From Armatimonas sp043757465 (GTDB taxonomy: Bacteria > Armatimonadota > Armatimonadia > Armatimonadales > Armatimonadaceae): DNA of 64,000 bases. The stretch lies in assembly GCF_043757465.1 (NCBI RefSeq), contig NZ_JAYVPL010000075.1:62001-126000 (forward strand). The letters are read 5' to 3'. Below, one piece after another: positions 33,089 to 42,208 of this stretch; position 1 is the stretch's first letter, and each line of letters opens with the position of its first letter. The position numbers and the translations under genes are program-made. The notes under the pieces were generated by a model, which saw only the letters and a program-made list of their open reading frames with translations, made no database searches and was not told the DNA's origin.

Positions 33089-34369
33089 TTGAATAGACCA
33101 TTTATTTCTGAGGGTGATAAAAAACACCGTGTTGCAGTATTTATAGATTTTGAAAATGTAAAACGTTCTATAGATGATTTTTTTGAGAATGATCATGTAG
33201 ATTTCAAGCTGATTTTAGATGAGATTGTCCGGATGACGCAAGGGCGAGTTCTTTTGAAACGTGCTTATGCGGACTGGAGTGTCTTTAAAGAGTATCGGTC
33301 TGACTTGCTTGATAATGCCGTTGAGCCGGTGCAGACCTTTCCACTGACGCAAAAAGGTAAAAATGGAGCCGATATCCGGATGGCGGTGGATGTGATTGAG
33401 TTTGTCCTCCGGCAACCGGAAATCACCCATGTCGCGATTATCTCTGGAGACTCAGACTTTACGCCACTGGTCATGAAGCTACGTGAGCTTGGGCTCCATG
33501 TCCTTGGGCTCGGAGTGCGCTCGAACACGGCGAACTATCTCATTAAGGCCTGCGATCGCTTTGTTTTCTACGATGATCTTCGGGAAGCACCGACGGCGGA
33601 CCCTGTGGGGCTCCTCACACGGGCCCTAACTGTCATGGGGAATCGTCCCGTTCCCGGCTCAGCACTTAAGATCCAAATGCGGCGGCTCGATCCCCTCTTT
33701 GACGAGACACGGTTGGGCTATGGCTCGTTTCTTGAGTTCCTCCGAGCGCATCTGGATATTGTGGACGTTCATAAACCACAAGTGGGCGATGTTACGGTTG
33801 CTCTTCAGGGGACACTAGAGCTGGAGGACGGGGCCATCTACACGCCTCCGACGGCAGGGGATAAGCTTCGTTCCTGGCTGCGGGAAAATAACTTCCGCTA
33901 TGTGACGTGCGAGGAGCGACACCAGATAATTGTGGCACTCTACGATATTTTTGCCAAGGCCGAAGCGAGCGGAGGCGTCTCGCTTAAGGAGGCAAAGGAT
34001 CAGCTTCACGCGTCGGTGGAGGAGCACTTCCCGACGATTTCCTGGGACTCGGTGAACTCCGCGGTTTACCATCTGTTCTATACGTGGTGCTTCTACTTTG
34101 ATCGCGGGGATGAGACCGATAGCAAGCAGCTCTGGGATCGGAAAACCTCGCTCCAACCTGATATTTTGAGTGCGGATGACCTGATCGAGAAGACGGAGCG
34201 CGGGATCGCTCGCAAGCTCTGGGAACGGGATCGTGAGGGGGTAGATGCGGAAGCCCTCAATGAGTGGCTCTACGATGGTAACCCGGAAGACCTAGAAAGT
34301 GTCAAGGAGCTAATTGAGATTGTCTCCGCACCGGACTACACGACCGTGGGCCGCAGTGGAGGCGGGTAG
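33089..34369 (+). CDS. NYN-domain (PIN-like nuclease) protein with LOTUS/OST-HTH region
   Basis: A 426-residue protein with an N-terminal NYN/LabA-like nuclease domain: AVFIDFENVKRSIDDFF (first Asp), GADIRMAVDVIEFVLRQPE and THVAIISGDSDFTPLVMKLR (the D-x-D of the active site). Residues about 170-240 (LLTRALTVMGNRPVPGSALK, YGSFLEFLRAHLDIV) resemble an OST-HTH/LOTUS RNA-binding domain, and a second similar region occurs near 270-340. RNA cleavage or RNA-bound regulation is inferred. It starts with TTG at 33089 after an AGAGGA site 9 bases upstream. The first 150 bases are unusually A/T rich compared with the rest of the gene. Confidence 0.82.
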   Translation: MNRPFISEGDKKHRVAVFIDFENVKRSIDDFFENDHVDFKLILDEIVRMTQGRVLLKRAYADWSVFKEYRSDLLDNAVEPVQTFPLTQKGKNGADIRMAVDVIEFVLRQPEITHVAIISGDSDFTPLVMKLRELGLHVLGLGVRSNTANYLIKACDRFVFYDDLREAPTADPVGLLTRALTVMGNRPVPGSALKIQMRRLDPLFDETRLGYGSFLEFLRAHLDIVDVHKPQVGDVTVALQGTLELEDGAIYTPPTAGDKLRSWLRENNFRYVTCEERHQIIVALYDIFAKAEASGGVSLKEAKDQLHASVEEHFPTISWDSVNSAVYHLFYTWCFYFDRGDETDSKQLWDRKTSLQPDILSADDLIEKTERGIARKLWERDREGVDAEALNEWLYDGNPEDLESVKELIEIVSAPDYTTVGRSGGG

Positions 34370-34381
34370 GAGCGTCACGCT

Positions 34382-35302
34382 GTGAGTGTTGTCCAAATAG
34401 AGAGTGTTGCAAATCAGGCCTGGAGCTTTTGGCGGATGATGAGTGAGGTCTCTCCCCGCGTGATTCGCGAGGAGATGACCCGTGACTTTCGGCTGAGCAT
34501 TGTGGGCGCGGAAGAGGATCGTCTGTGGTTTCTGGATCGTCTTCTTCCCCTCACGGCCACTCGGGTCGAGCGGGAAGATGGCAAGGAGCGCTTCTACTTG
34601 CTGGACAGCCCGCCCGAGGAAGGCATCTCTGAGGTCTGCGCGGCAACTTTCTACGTACTCGGCCCCGAGGAGCCTATCGGTGTACGGGGCGTGAAGTGCG
34701 CTCCGTTTGTGGGGGATTTCGAGGAAGTCATCCGCTGGATCGCTCAATCTCGACCCATGCAACTGGTGGCCTTTGGGCGCTATCTGCCCGGGATGCGGCC
34801 TGTCGTGGCGCAGCGCCTGATTCTCAACGCGAGCGCAAATAATGCACGCTTTGCTTTTCTTTCTGCTCTGCCCTGGATCTTGCCCGTGAGCCTTCCGTTT
34901 TTACCCGCGTCGTCCGCAGTGGATGTCTTTGTCCTCACCAAGAACCAGGCGATGCTCGTGATGCGGCTCGCAGCCGCTCACGGTCATCCGCCGGGATATA
35001 CCCAGCAGGTCAAGGAGATTCTGGGAACGGTCGCGGGGGCGATGGGCTGGCGCTTGCTGGCGCGTGAGCTTGCGGGGATGATCCCCGCAGGCATTGGGGT
35101 GGCAGCGAAGACTGCGATTGCTTACTCCGGGACTATCACGGTGGGCAAAGCGGCCCTCTTTTACTATCAAAAGGGCCGTCAGATGAGCGCGGAAGAGATT
35201 CGTGAGGTTCACAAAGAGAGCGAAGCCGCCGCTAAAGTCGAGGCGGAGCGGGTAATCGCAAACCCACCCACTCCCGACGAACTCACGGATTCAGAGCTGT
35301 GA
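34382..35302 (+). CDS. DUF697-like membrane-associated protein
   Basis: A 306-residue protein of unknown function. Residues about 45-150 look like a GTPase-derived or P-loop-less domain (FRLSIVGAEEDRLWFLDRLL) but no P-loop is present. Residues about 155-175 and 215-260 are hydrophobic, with VFVLTKNQAMLVMRLAAAHG and GTVAGAMGWRLLARELAGMI, similar to the DUF697 domain found in YcjF-like proteins. The tail is highly charged and helical. It starts with GTG at 34382, 12 bases after the NYN gene, so the two probably form an operon. I do not propose a specific role. Confidence 0.6.
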   Translation: MSVVQIESVANQAWSFWRMMSEVSPRVIREEMTRDFRLSIVGAEEDRLWFLDRLLPLTATRVEREDGKERFYLLDSPPEEGISEVCAATFYVLGPEEPIGVRGVKCAPFVGDFEEVIRWIAQSRPMQLVAFGRYLPGMRPVVAQRLILNASANNARFAFLSALPWILPVSLPFLPASSAVDVFVLTKNQAMLVMRLAAAHGHPPGYTQQVKEILGTVAGAMGWRLLARELAGMIPAGIGVAAKTAIAYSGTITVGKAALFYYQKGRQMSAEEIREVHKESEAAAKVEAERVIANPPTPDELTDSEL

Positions 35303-35315
35303 CCCCGCTGGGAGC

Positions 35316-36386
35316 TTATGTCCCGGGGCGGCGGATCATCTGGCGCAGCTCGGTGAGGTTTCCGGCGGCTGCCATCGCGTCGTCTTCGGAGATAATCCCG
35401 GCCTTGTAGTAGCGCGTCAGGCACTGGTTCATGGTCTGCATGCCCCAGAACCCGCCCTCTTGAATGGCGGTGTAGATATTGCCTGTCTTGCCCTCTTCGA
35501 TCAGTTTCGCGACAGTGGGTGTGGCGATCATGATCTCGACGGCAGCGACGCGCCCGACGGTATCCACTCGGGGCAGGAGCTTCTGGGCGATAAAGCCGCG
35601 CACTGACTGGCTCATACGCATACACAGGAGCATCTTGTCTTCCGGAGGGAAAAGGTTGACGATACGCTCCAGGGTTTCTGCGGCACTGGAGGTGTGCAGA
35701 GTTCCAAACACAAGGTGGCCCGTTTCCGCAGCTTGTAGCGCCACGGAGACAGACTCGACATCTCGCATCTCACCGATCAGAATAATATCGGGGTTCTGAC
35801 GCAGCACGTACTTCAGTGCGTCCGAGAAGGAGTCCGTGTCAATGCCCACCTCGCGCTGCGAGATGATGCATTTCTTGTCCGGGTGCACAAACTCGATCGG
35901 ATCCTCAATCGTGACAATATTCTTAGACTGCTCCTCGTTGATCTTGTTGATCATACCCGCGAGCGTCGTGGACTTGCCCGAGCCCGTGGGGCCGGTGATG
36001 AGCATCAGTCCCTGGCGCGCCTTGGTGAGCTCCCCGACGGCGGGAGGCATTCCTAGCTGCTCCAGGGTGTAGAGTTTGAGGGGAACCAGTCGGCTCACCA
36101 CTCCGATAGTGCCGCGTTGCTGGTAGATATTGGTGCGCACGCGGGTCAGACCATCGAGCTCCCAGCCAATATCCAGCTCGTGCCGGTGCTCGAAGCGCCC
36201 GATCTGCTCGTGGCTCATGATCGAGTAGGCCATGCGCCGTGTTTCGTCCCCCGAGAGCTTCTCGGTGCCTTCTACTGCCAAGATACGCCCGTGCAGGCGG
36301 AGCATTGGGGGAGAGTCGGCCTTGATGAATAGGTCCGACGCCTTTAACTCGTAAGCCTGTCTGATGAGGTCGCGAATATCATACAT
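35316..36386 (-). CDS. pilT: Type IV pilus retraction ATPase PilT
   Basis: A 356-residue secretion-superfamily hexameric ATPase that depolymerises type IV pili for twitching motility. N-terminal PAS-like region: KASDLFIKADSPPMLRLHGR. Walker A is LITGPTGSGKSTTLAGMIN (GPTGSGKS, 132-139), followed by the Asp box IVTIEDPIEFVHPDKKCIIS, Walker B DIILIGEMRDVESVSVALQA and the His box AAETGHLVFGTLHTSSAAET. The AIRNLIRE-like C-terminal retraction element is not evident, though the length is right. Pilin and assembly genes are not in the window. Confidence 0.93.
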   Translation of the reverse strand: MYDIRDLIRQAYELKASDLFIKADSPPMLRLHGRILAVEGTEKLSGDETRRMAYSIMSHEQIGRFEHRHELDIGWELDGLTRVRTNIYQQRGTIGVVSRLVPLKLYTLEQLGMPPAVGELTKARQGLMLITGPTGSGKSTTLAGMINKINEEQSKNIVTIEDPIEFVHPDKKCIISQREVGIDTDSFSDALKYVLRQNPDIILIGEMRDVESVSVALQAAETGHLVFGTLHTSSAAETLERIVNLFPPEDKMLLCMRMSQSVRGFIAQKLLPRVDTVGRVAAVEIMIATPTVAKLIEEGKTGNIYTAIQEGGFWGMQTMNQCLTRYYKAGIISEDDAMAAAGNLTELRQMIRRPGT

Positions 36387-36433
36387 CGTCTTTAGAGATG
36401 TCCTCGTCTGAGTATTATCAGTGTCTCAAGTGT

Positions 36434-37153
36434 CTATCGGTGAAGAAAGCGCTGTGCAACGGCGTAGGCGATGCCTGCGATTCCCAGTGCCAGCAGTGCT
36501 ACCAGGCCCGTTCCCAGCAAAAGCTTGCGAGCGGGTGCGCTAGTATTCTCCGCCGCTCGGTAACTTTCCTGCTTGGCCACCTCTTTTGTCGGGAGGTTGA
36601 GCTGCTCGAACTTATGATCCTTGAGTAGGGTCTGGTAGGTAAAGGCACCTTCGTGGGCCGAGAGCGCGATCTCCACCCGATTATCGGTAAACTGCCGTGG
36701 TCCTCGGTAGGTAAATGGGCCTGAGATGAGATAGGTCACATTCACTCGGTTTTGGTCTCGAAAGGCGCGAAGGAACGGCTCCAGTGCCAGAGTCCCCTGC
36801 GCGGGATCCACCAAATTCGCCGAGGTCTGGAAGCTGACACTGCTCATCACGGGAGCGGGGCCGACGTTCTTGACTGCCTTCTTGACGTCGGGGTCATGGG
36901 AGTCCATTGCGTTACGGTCCAGGCGCTTGTCCTCAAACTCTAGTTTCTCGAACTTCCAGCTTGTGATGGTGCTTAGGCGCTTCAGACGTGCCTCCGTTTC
37001 GGCATGTGGTACCTGGCGCGGATAGACCACTGCCACTGTCCAGTTGCCCAGACCCGGCGCGACCATGATCTGCACATCGGGCATGTTCATCTGCGCCCGC
37101 GCTGCACCTGTCAGTGTCAGAGCGGCGACCAGTGCCAGAAGTTGTCGTTTCAT
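36434..37153 (-). CDS. Hypothetical exported protein with C-terminal membrane anchor
   Basis: A 239-residue protein that I do not recognise. Residues 1-20 are a signal peptide (MKRQLLALVAALTLTGAARA). The mature domain is mixed alpha/beta, Gln/Asn/Val rich, with phrases such as MVAPGLGNWTVAVVYPRQVP and FTYRGPRQFTDNRVEIALSA but no known motif. Residues about 211-233 (KLLLGTGLVALLALGIAGIA) form a single membrane helix with the short RFLHR tail inside. It lies upstream of pilT on the same strand, 47 bases apart, and downstream of the photolyase gene. A pilus link is possible but unsupported. Confidence 0.65.
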   Translation of the reverse strand: MKRQLLALVAALTLTGAARAQMNMPDVQIMVAPGLGNWTVAVVYPRQVPHAETEARLKRLSTITSWKFEKLEFEDKRLDRNAMDSHDPDVKKAVKNVGPAPVMSSVSFQTSANLVDPAQGTLALEPFLRAFRDQNRVNVTYLISGPFTYRGPRQFTDNRVEIALSAHEGAFTYQTLLKDHKFEQLNLPTKEVAKQESYRAAENTSAPARKLLLGTGLVALLALGIAGIAYAVAQRFLHR

Positions 37154-37166
37154 CTTTCGTTTTCCT

Positions 37167-38543
37167 TCACCCGCAGTTTAGAGATTTATAGAGAGCCAGA
37201 GCCTTGGTGCGCTGCTCACTGTGCTCTACAATACGCGAGGGGTAGTCCCGCCCCAGAACACAGTGTACCGCCGCTTGCTCGTTTACGGAAAGCTCCCAGG
37301 GTTTATGAACCCATTTTGAGGGGATAGGCTTCAATTCTGGGCACCAGCGTTTTACATAGTCACCCTCGGGATCGAATTTTTCACCTTGGCTCACGGGGTT
37401 GAATATCCGAAAATAAGGCTGGGCATCGGTGCCCGTGCCCGCTGCCCACTGCCAGCCGCCGTTGTTGGCCGCCTGATCGCCATCAAGCAACTGCTGCATG
37501 AAATAGTTCTCCCCGAGCCGCCAGTCGCAGAGCAAATCCTTGGTCAGAAACGAGGCCACTGCCATGCGTGCGCGGTTGTGCATCGTGCCCGTTTGGGCAA
37601 GCTGGCGCAGGGCGGCGTCTATAAACGGATAGCCCGTCTCGCCGCGCTGCCACGCCGCAAAAAACGCTTCGTCGTTGTGCCACGCGAGAGCATCGAACTG
37701 CGGCTTGAAGCAGCCCGTGGCGACATGGGGAAAGTGCCAGAGGATCTGGTAGTAAAAATCCCGCCAAGCGAGCTGCCGAATCCAGGCATCGCGCCCGGCG
37801 CTTTTAGGTTGCTGGCGGGTGGCTTCCAGCGCACGGCGCGGGGAGAGCATCCCAAATTTCAGGTACGCCGAGAGCTGCGACGTGCCTGGCTCCGCCGGAA
37901 ACTCCCTGCCCGTATCGTAGTGGGAGAGCGCTGTGTGCCTAAACGCGGTGAGCTGGGCCCGCGCCGCAGTTTCCCCTGCGGGGAGCGCCGCACTGCCGGT
38001 TGGGAGCGGATCGGTGGCGATTCCCAGCGGTGTGGCAATGCGCTCGGGAGCAGAACGAGGCACCGCAAACGCCTGCTCTTGCCAGGCACGAAAGTACGGA
38101 GTGAAGACGGTGTACGGCGTTCCCGTTTTGGTTTTTACACTCCCGGGCTCGCTCAGCAAATGATCCAAACACGCGTGGCTCTCCAGCCCCAAGGCGGCAG
38201 TCACGCGCACATCGCGTGCTCGTCCGGCGGGCTCGTATTCCTGGCTGTAGTAGAGCGCCGTTGCCCCCGTTTCTCTTGCCAGCCGCCCCAGCTCCTCCGC
38301 CGGGTCGCCGTGCTGAAGCACCAGATAGCTCCCGCGCTCGCGGAGCGCCGCATCGAGGGCGTGCAGGCCGTCGTAGAGAAACGCAACGCGTCGCGCTCCG
38401 GTGTCGGGGCGTGACAGAATCACAGGATCGAGGACAAAGACCGGTACGATCCGCTCATTCTCCTCAAGTGCGGTGCATAGTGCCTCGTTATCGTCAAGGC
38501 GTAGCGTGCGTCGAAACCAGACAAGCGCGGTTTTAGGGGGCAT
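37167..38543 (-). CDS. phrB: Deoxyribodipyrimidine photolyase (class I)
   Basis: A 458-residue light-driven DNA repair enzyme that splits cyclobutane pyrimidine dimers. The antenna domain opens with TALVWFRRTLRLDDNEAL. The FAD-binding domain has QLSAYLKFGMLSPRRALEAT, RQLAWRDFYYQILWHFPHVA, the signature GYPFIDAALRQLAQTGTMHN followed by RARMAVASFLTKDLLCDWR, and the C-terminal NNGGWQWAAGTGTDAQPYFR with the Asn that contacts the FAD/dimer. All class I positions are present. It is divergent from the restriction-modification gene across 71 bases. Confidence 0.94.
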   Translation of the reverse strand: MPPKTALVWFRRTLRLDDNEALCTALEENERIVPVFVLDPVILSRPDTGARRVAFLYDGLHALDAALRERGSYLVLQHGDPAEELGRLARETGATALYYSQEYEPAGRARDVRVTAALGLESHACLDHLLSEPGSVKTKTGTPYTVFTPYFRAWQEQAFAVPRSAPERIATPLGIATDPLPTGSAALPAGETAARAQLTAFRHTALSHYDTGREFPAEPGTSQLSAYLKFGMLSPRRALEATRQQPKSAGRDAWIRQLAWRDFYYQILWHFPHVATGCFKPQFDALAWHNDEAFFAAWQRGETGYPFIDAALRQLAQTGTMHNRARMAVASFLTKDLLCDWRLGENYFMQQLLDGDQAANNGGWQWAAGTGTDAQPYFRIFNPVSQGEKFDPEGDYVKRWCPELKPIPSKWVHKPWELSVNEQAAVHCVLGRDYPSRIVEHSEQRTKALALYKSLNCG

Positions 38544-38614
38544 AGGGGCAGGAACAACGACCGTGCGAACAAAGTTCCCAGAGGAATTCGCTTGTCGGTG
38601 CCGAACTTCTCCCC

Positions 38615-41488
38615 ATGCCTACTGCCGCTTCTCTCACCCTCTCCGAGTTCGTCGCCCGCTGGAGTGCTGCAACCCTTACCGAACGAGCGGGCTACCAGGA
38701 GCACTTCCGCGACCTGTGCGCCCTCTTGGGGCAGCGCACGCCCGCCGAAGCCGATCCCACGGGCGCACACTACGCGTTTGAGAAAGGGGTGCGCAAGAGC
38801 GGCAACACGTCGGGGCGCGTGGATGGCTTCGCCGATGTCTGGCAGCGGGGACACTTCGCGATTGAGTACAAGGGCAAAAAGAAAAATCTCTCCGACGCTT
38901 ACCAGCAGCTTCTGGCCTACCGAGAGGATCTGGAGAACCCGCCGCTGCTCGCGGTCTGTGATCTGAATCGCTTCGAGGTGCATACGAACTTCACGGGCAC
39001 CGTCAAGCGTGTCTTTGCCTTCGATCTGGCGGAGCTGGAGGCAAACCAGACAACACAAAATTGTTCCCTGCCGCCGCTGGAGGTTCTGCGGGCGCTCTTT
39101 GAAAGCCCTTCTAGCCTGCGCCCGGAGCAGACCACAGCGGCGGTTACGGAGGAAGCTGCAAAGACCTTCGGGCTGCTCGCACGCTCGCTCACGGTGCGCG
39201 GACACGATCCACACACCGCCGCGCACTTTCTGATTCGCTTGCTTTTCTGTCTTTTTGCCGAGGACGTGAAGCTCCTGCCCGAGGGACTCTTTACCAAGCT
39301 GGCCACGAACTACCAGAAAGACCCAGCTCGCTTTGATCGTCAGCTACAGCAGCTCTTTGGAGCAATGGCAAGCGGTGGAGACTTTGGCACCGATGCGATC
39401 AAGCACTTCAACGGCGGACTCTTTGACGATGCGCTCACCATTGCCCTGATCGAGAGTGAGCTGGCAGTGTTGGCAAAGGCGGCGGCGCTGGATTGGTCAA
39501 GCATCGAGCCCAGTGTCTTTGGCACTTTGTTTGAACGCTCGCTCGATCCCGCCAAGCGCAGTCAGCTCGGAGCGCACTACACCAGCCGCGAGGACATTGC
39601 GCTGATCGTGGAGCCGGTCGTGATGCTTCCTCTGCGCCGGGAGTGGGCACTGATTCGGGCGCAGGCTGAGGTGCTGGCCCAGGAGCGCGACACCGTGATT
39701 CAGGAGCAGGAGGCCCGTGGTGCAAACCTGACTCCCCCGGAGCGAGCTGCCCTGGTGCGTCGTCGCACGGAGAAGGAGAGTGCCCTCACACGCCTTCTTG
39801 CGGGCTTCACGGAGCGCCTCGCCGATATGAAGGTGCTCGATCCTGCCTGTGGGTCAGGGAACTTTCTGTATGTCGCCTTGCGCTCGCTGCTGGATCTGGA
39901 GAAGTCGGTCATTCAGATGGCGGCGCACTGCGGCCTGATGGGCTTTTTCCCCCGTGTCGGTTCCGAGCAGATGCGCGGGCTGGAGATCAACGACTACGCC
40001 CACGAGCTTGCCCCGATCACGGTTTGGATTGGCTACATCCAGTGGCTGCGAGAGAACGGCTTCGGTCAGCCTGAGGAGCCGATCCTACGTCGCTTTGAGC
40101 TAATCAAGCAGCAGGACGCGATCCTGAACGCGGACGGCACCGAGGCACAGTGGCCGCAAGCGGACTTCATCATCGGCAATCCCCCATTTCTGGGAGGTAG
40201 CAAGCTCCGGCGTGAGCTGGGCGACGAGTACGCCGAACGCCTCTGGAAGTGTTATGCAGGGCGCGTGGAGGGCGGCGCGGATTTGGTGACTTACTGGTTC
40301 GAGAAGTCCCGTGCGCTGATTGAGTCTGGGCAAGTGAAGCGAGCGGGGCTGATCTCTACCAACTCCATACGCAACGGAGCCAGCAGGAAGGTTCTGGAAC
40401 GTGTTCAGGAGACGGGGGGCATTTTCGATGCATGGGCGGATCGTGAGTGGGTTCTTGCTGGAGCTGCGGTCAATGTCTCGATGGTTTGCTTCGATGCTGG
40501 GAAAGAGAACGAGAAGCACCTTGACGGCAAGCCTGTCGCCACAATTAATGCAGACCTCACAGCACAAAAGGCTGATGTGACGACAGCAAGAATATTATCG
40601 GAGAACTCAGGATTAGCCTATCAAGGGCCAGATAAATCTGGTTCCTTTGATCTGGAGTCTGCGGAAGCTTTGGCCATGTTGTCTTCTAGTGGAAACCCAA
40701 ACGGCAAGCCTAACAGTGATGTAATCCGTCGTCGCCTTGGTGGACAAGATGTTACTGGACGAGATCGGAAGGGCTACGTGGTGGACTTCGGCGTGGATAT
40801 GAGTGAGGATGATGCCAGTCTCTACGAAGCACCTTTTGAGTACGTTCGACGGGTGGTTAAGCCAGAGCGTGATAAAAACCGTGATGCCAGCCGTCAGCGG
40901 CACTGGTGGCGATTCGGACGCACGGGTGCTGACATGCGCAAGGCCATCAAAGATAAAGAGCGGTGCATTGTCACCCCAGAGGTATCAAAGTACAGAGTCT
41001 TTGCCTGGATGCCAACCGGCACCGTGCCGGATAAGAAGCTCCATGTATTTGCCCGTGATGATGATTACTTCTTCGGGGTACTCCACTCGCGGATTCATGA
41101 AGCCTGGTCACTTGCAACGGGTTCCACGTTGGAGGATCGCCCCTCATACGCCTCGCGCACGACCTTCGGCACTTTCCCCATGCCCTGGCCCCCTGGACAA
41201 GAACCCAGCGAGGACGATTCTCCTACTGTCAAGGCTATTGCGGACGCCGCCCGCCGTTTGGTGGAATTGCGGGGTAACTGGCTGAGTCCGCCCGATCTGC
41301 CCGACGCGGAGCTGAAGAAGCGCACGCTCACAAACCTCTACAACGCCCGGCCTGCGTGGCTGGCGACGGCACACCGGAAGCTCGACGAAGCCGTGGCCGC
41401 CGCGTACGGCTGGGATTGGCCGCTGGAAGGCGACGAGATTCTGGAGAAGGTGCTCGCCCTCAACCAAGCCCGGTGCCAGAGCGGCTAG
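38615..41488 (+). CDS. Single-chain type IIG/IIL restriction-modification enzyme (MmeI-like)
   Basis: A 957-residue fusion of endonuclease, adenine-N6 methyltransferase and target recognition domain. The N-terminal nuclease shows RVDGFADVWQRGHFAIEYKG, a PD-(D/E)xK site with Asp70, Glu84 and Lys86, followed by AYQQLLAYRED. A helical connector follows to about 340. The methylase has motif X-like GAHYTSREDIALIVEP, motif I LDPACGSGNFLYVALR (from Asp409) and motif IV IIGNPPFLGG (NPPF at 522-525). The target recognition domain lies at about 640-850 and its DNA is visibly A/T richer. No separate R, M or S gene is nearby, consistent with a one-gene system. It lies beside tRNA-Ala. Confidence 0.92.
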   Translation: MPTAASLTLSEFVARWSAATLTERAGYQEHFRDLCALLGQRTPAEADPTGAHYAFEKGVRKSGNTSGRVDGFADVWQRGHFAIEYKGKKKNLSDAYQQLLAYREDLENPPLLAVCDLNRFEVHTNFTGTVKRVFAFDLAELEANQTTQNCSLPPLEVLRALFESPSSLRPEQTTAAVTEEAAKTFGLLARSLTVRGHDPHTAAHFLIRLLFCLFAEDVKLLPEGLFTKLATNYQKDPARFDRQLQQLFGAMASGGDFGTDAIKHFNGGLFDDALTIALIESELAVLAKAAALDWSSIEPSVFGTLFERSLDPAKRSQLGAHYTSREDIALIVEPVVMLPLRREWALIRAQAEVLAQERDTVIQEQEARGANLTPPERAALVRRRTEKESALTRLLAGFTERLADMKVLDPACGSGNFLYVALRSLLDLEKSVIQMAAHCGLMGFFPRVGSEQMRGLEINDYAHELAPITVWIGYIQWLRENGFGQPEEPILRRFELIKQQDAILNADGTEAQWPQADFIIGNPPFLGGSKLRRELGDEYAERLWKCYAGRVEGGADLVTYWFEKSRALIESGQVKRAGLISTNSIRNGASRKVLERVQETGGIFDAWADREWVLAGAAVNVSMVCFDAGKENEKHLDGKPVATINADLTAQKADVTTARILSENSGLAYQGPDKSGSFDLESAEALAMLSSSGNPNGKPNSDVIRRRLGGQDVTGRDRKGYVVDFGVDMSEDDASLYEAPFEYVRRVVKPERDKNRDASRQRHWWRFGRTGADMRKAIKDKERCIVTPEVSKYRVFAWMPTGTVPDKKLHVFARDDDYFFGVLHSRIHEAWSLATGSTLEDRPSYASRTTFGTFPMPWPPGQEPSEDDSPTVKAIADAARRLVELRGNWLSPPDLPDAELKKRTLTNLYNARPAWLATAHRKLDEAVAAAYGWDWPLEGDEILEKVLALNQARCQSG

Positions 41489-41505
41489 CGGTTCACACAA
41501 AACAA

Positions 41506-41533
41506 AAGACGCCGGGAAATTTCCCGGCGTCTT
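41506..41533. terminator. 28-base perfect palindrome, terminator for tRNA-Ala and the RM gene
   Basis: AAGACGCCGGGAAA is followed directly by its complement. On the minus strand TTTTGTTTTGTG follows, a good U-tract for ending tRNA-Ala transcription. On the plus strand the U-tract is weak (CTTGCTTGG), yet it sits 18 bases past the RM gene stop. Confidence 0.85.
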
Positions 41534-41541
41534 GCTTGGAG

Positions 41542-41614
41542 TGGAGGATAGCGGGATCGAACCGCTTACCTCTTCAATGCCATTGAAGCGCTCTCCCAGA
41601 TGAGCTAATCCCCC
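41542..41614 (-). tRNA. tRNA-Ala (anticodon GGC)
   Basis: A 73-base tRNA. Acceptor stem GGGGGAT/ATCCTCC (one G-T pair), discriminator A, D loop TTAGCTCATCTGGGAGAGC, anticodon stem CTTCA/TGAAG around the loop ATGGCAT giving GGC (Ala, codon GCC), and T arm GCGGTTCGATCCCGC. The 3' CCA is not encoded. Confidence 0.97.
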
Positions 41615-41686
41615 AAGGTCGCGAGGGGAATTCTATCGCAGAAAAAAAAACTCCGCAAGTGGCAAACGTAAATTTGCTACGTTGGG

Positions 41687-41692
41687 TATAAT
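41687..41692 (+). promoter_or_regulatory. -10 box (TATAAT) of the DinB-like gene
   Basis: Consensus TATAAT 19 bases before the ATG at 41712. Unlike many promoters here it leaves a short leader of about 12 bases that contains a strong GGAGG site. Confidence 0.6.
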
Positions 41693-41711
41693 GGTGCCTG
41701 GAGGATTTTTC

Positions 41712-42146
41712 ATGAAAAAATCAATTGCCGCTATACACCTCTCGGTGGAAGCGCTGAAGAAAGCAACGGCGGAGCTAGGGGACAAGGCGAGCTGGTCGCC
41801 CTCAGATAAAGGCCGCACGGCACTGGATCAAGTGGCGGAGTGTGCGCTGATCACGGGGGCGTGCACCGGGATCATTCAACATAAAGCGGTTCCTGAAATT
41901 GACTGGGCTGTCTTTTCTGAGAATAAAATCAAGCTGGCCGCCGATGCCGATGCCGCTCTTGCCTCTCTGACGAGCAATACCGAGGGGTTTGCTGCTGCGC
42001 TGGAAGGGCTCTCGGCGGAAGACGCCGCCATTGAAGTGACAATGCCCTGGGGCGCGACCTACACTCTGGCCGGGCTTGCGGATGTGGTGTACTGGAACAA
42101 CACCTACCACGAAGGCCAGATCAACTACATCTCGACCCTCGTTTAG
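41712..42146 (+). CDS. DinB-like four-helix-bundle protein
   Basis: A 144-residue all-helical protein resembling the DinB/YfiT superfamily. The helices are amphipathic and Ala rich; potential metal-site His residues occur in QHKAVPEIDW and in the C-terminal NTYHEGQINYISTLV, which matches the usual last helix of DinB proteins with the H-x3-Q pattern. Members bind divalent metals and some are thiol-dependent transferases; the substrate here is unknown. The start at 41712 has GGAGG 7 bases upstream and excludes an upstream in-frame ATG within the promoter. Confidence 0.78.
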   Translation: MKKSIAAIHLSVEALKKATAELGDKASWSPSDKGRTALDQVAECALITGACTGIIQHKAVPEIDWAVFSENKIKLAADADAALASLTSNTEGFAAALEGLSAEDAAIEVTMPWGATYTLAGLADVVYWNNTYHEGQINYISTLV

Positions 42147-42156
42147 CTTAGTGTCT

Positions 42157-42194
42157 CTCTGGAGGCAGTGTACGGACGGTATCTGCCTCCAGAG
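42157..42194. terminator. 12-bp hairpin between convergent genes
   Basis: CTCTGGAGGCAG and CTGCCTCCAGAG form a perfect stem with a 14-base loop between the ends of the DinB-like (plus) and DnaJ-like (minus) genes. There is no T-run, so it is a probable but atypical terminator. Confidence 0.5.
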
Positions 42195-42208
42195 AATGCC
42201 GGAGAGTC

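Noticed and set aside
37386..38414. 342-codon plus-strand open frame
   Set aside because: Shadow of the photolyase gene: Arg/Gly/Ala-rich translation without motifs, while the opposite frame has all photolyase signatures.
38420..39226. 268-codon minus-strand open frame
   Set aside because: Overlaps the photolyase start and the N-terminal nuclease of the RM gene; no recognisable features.
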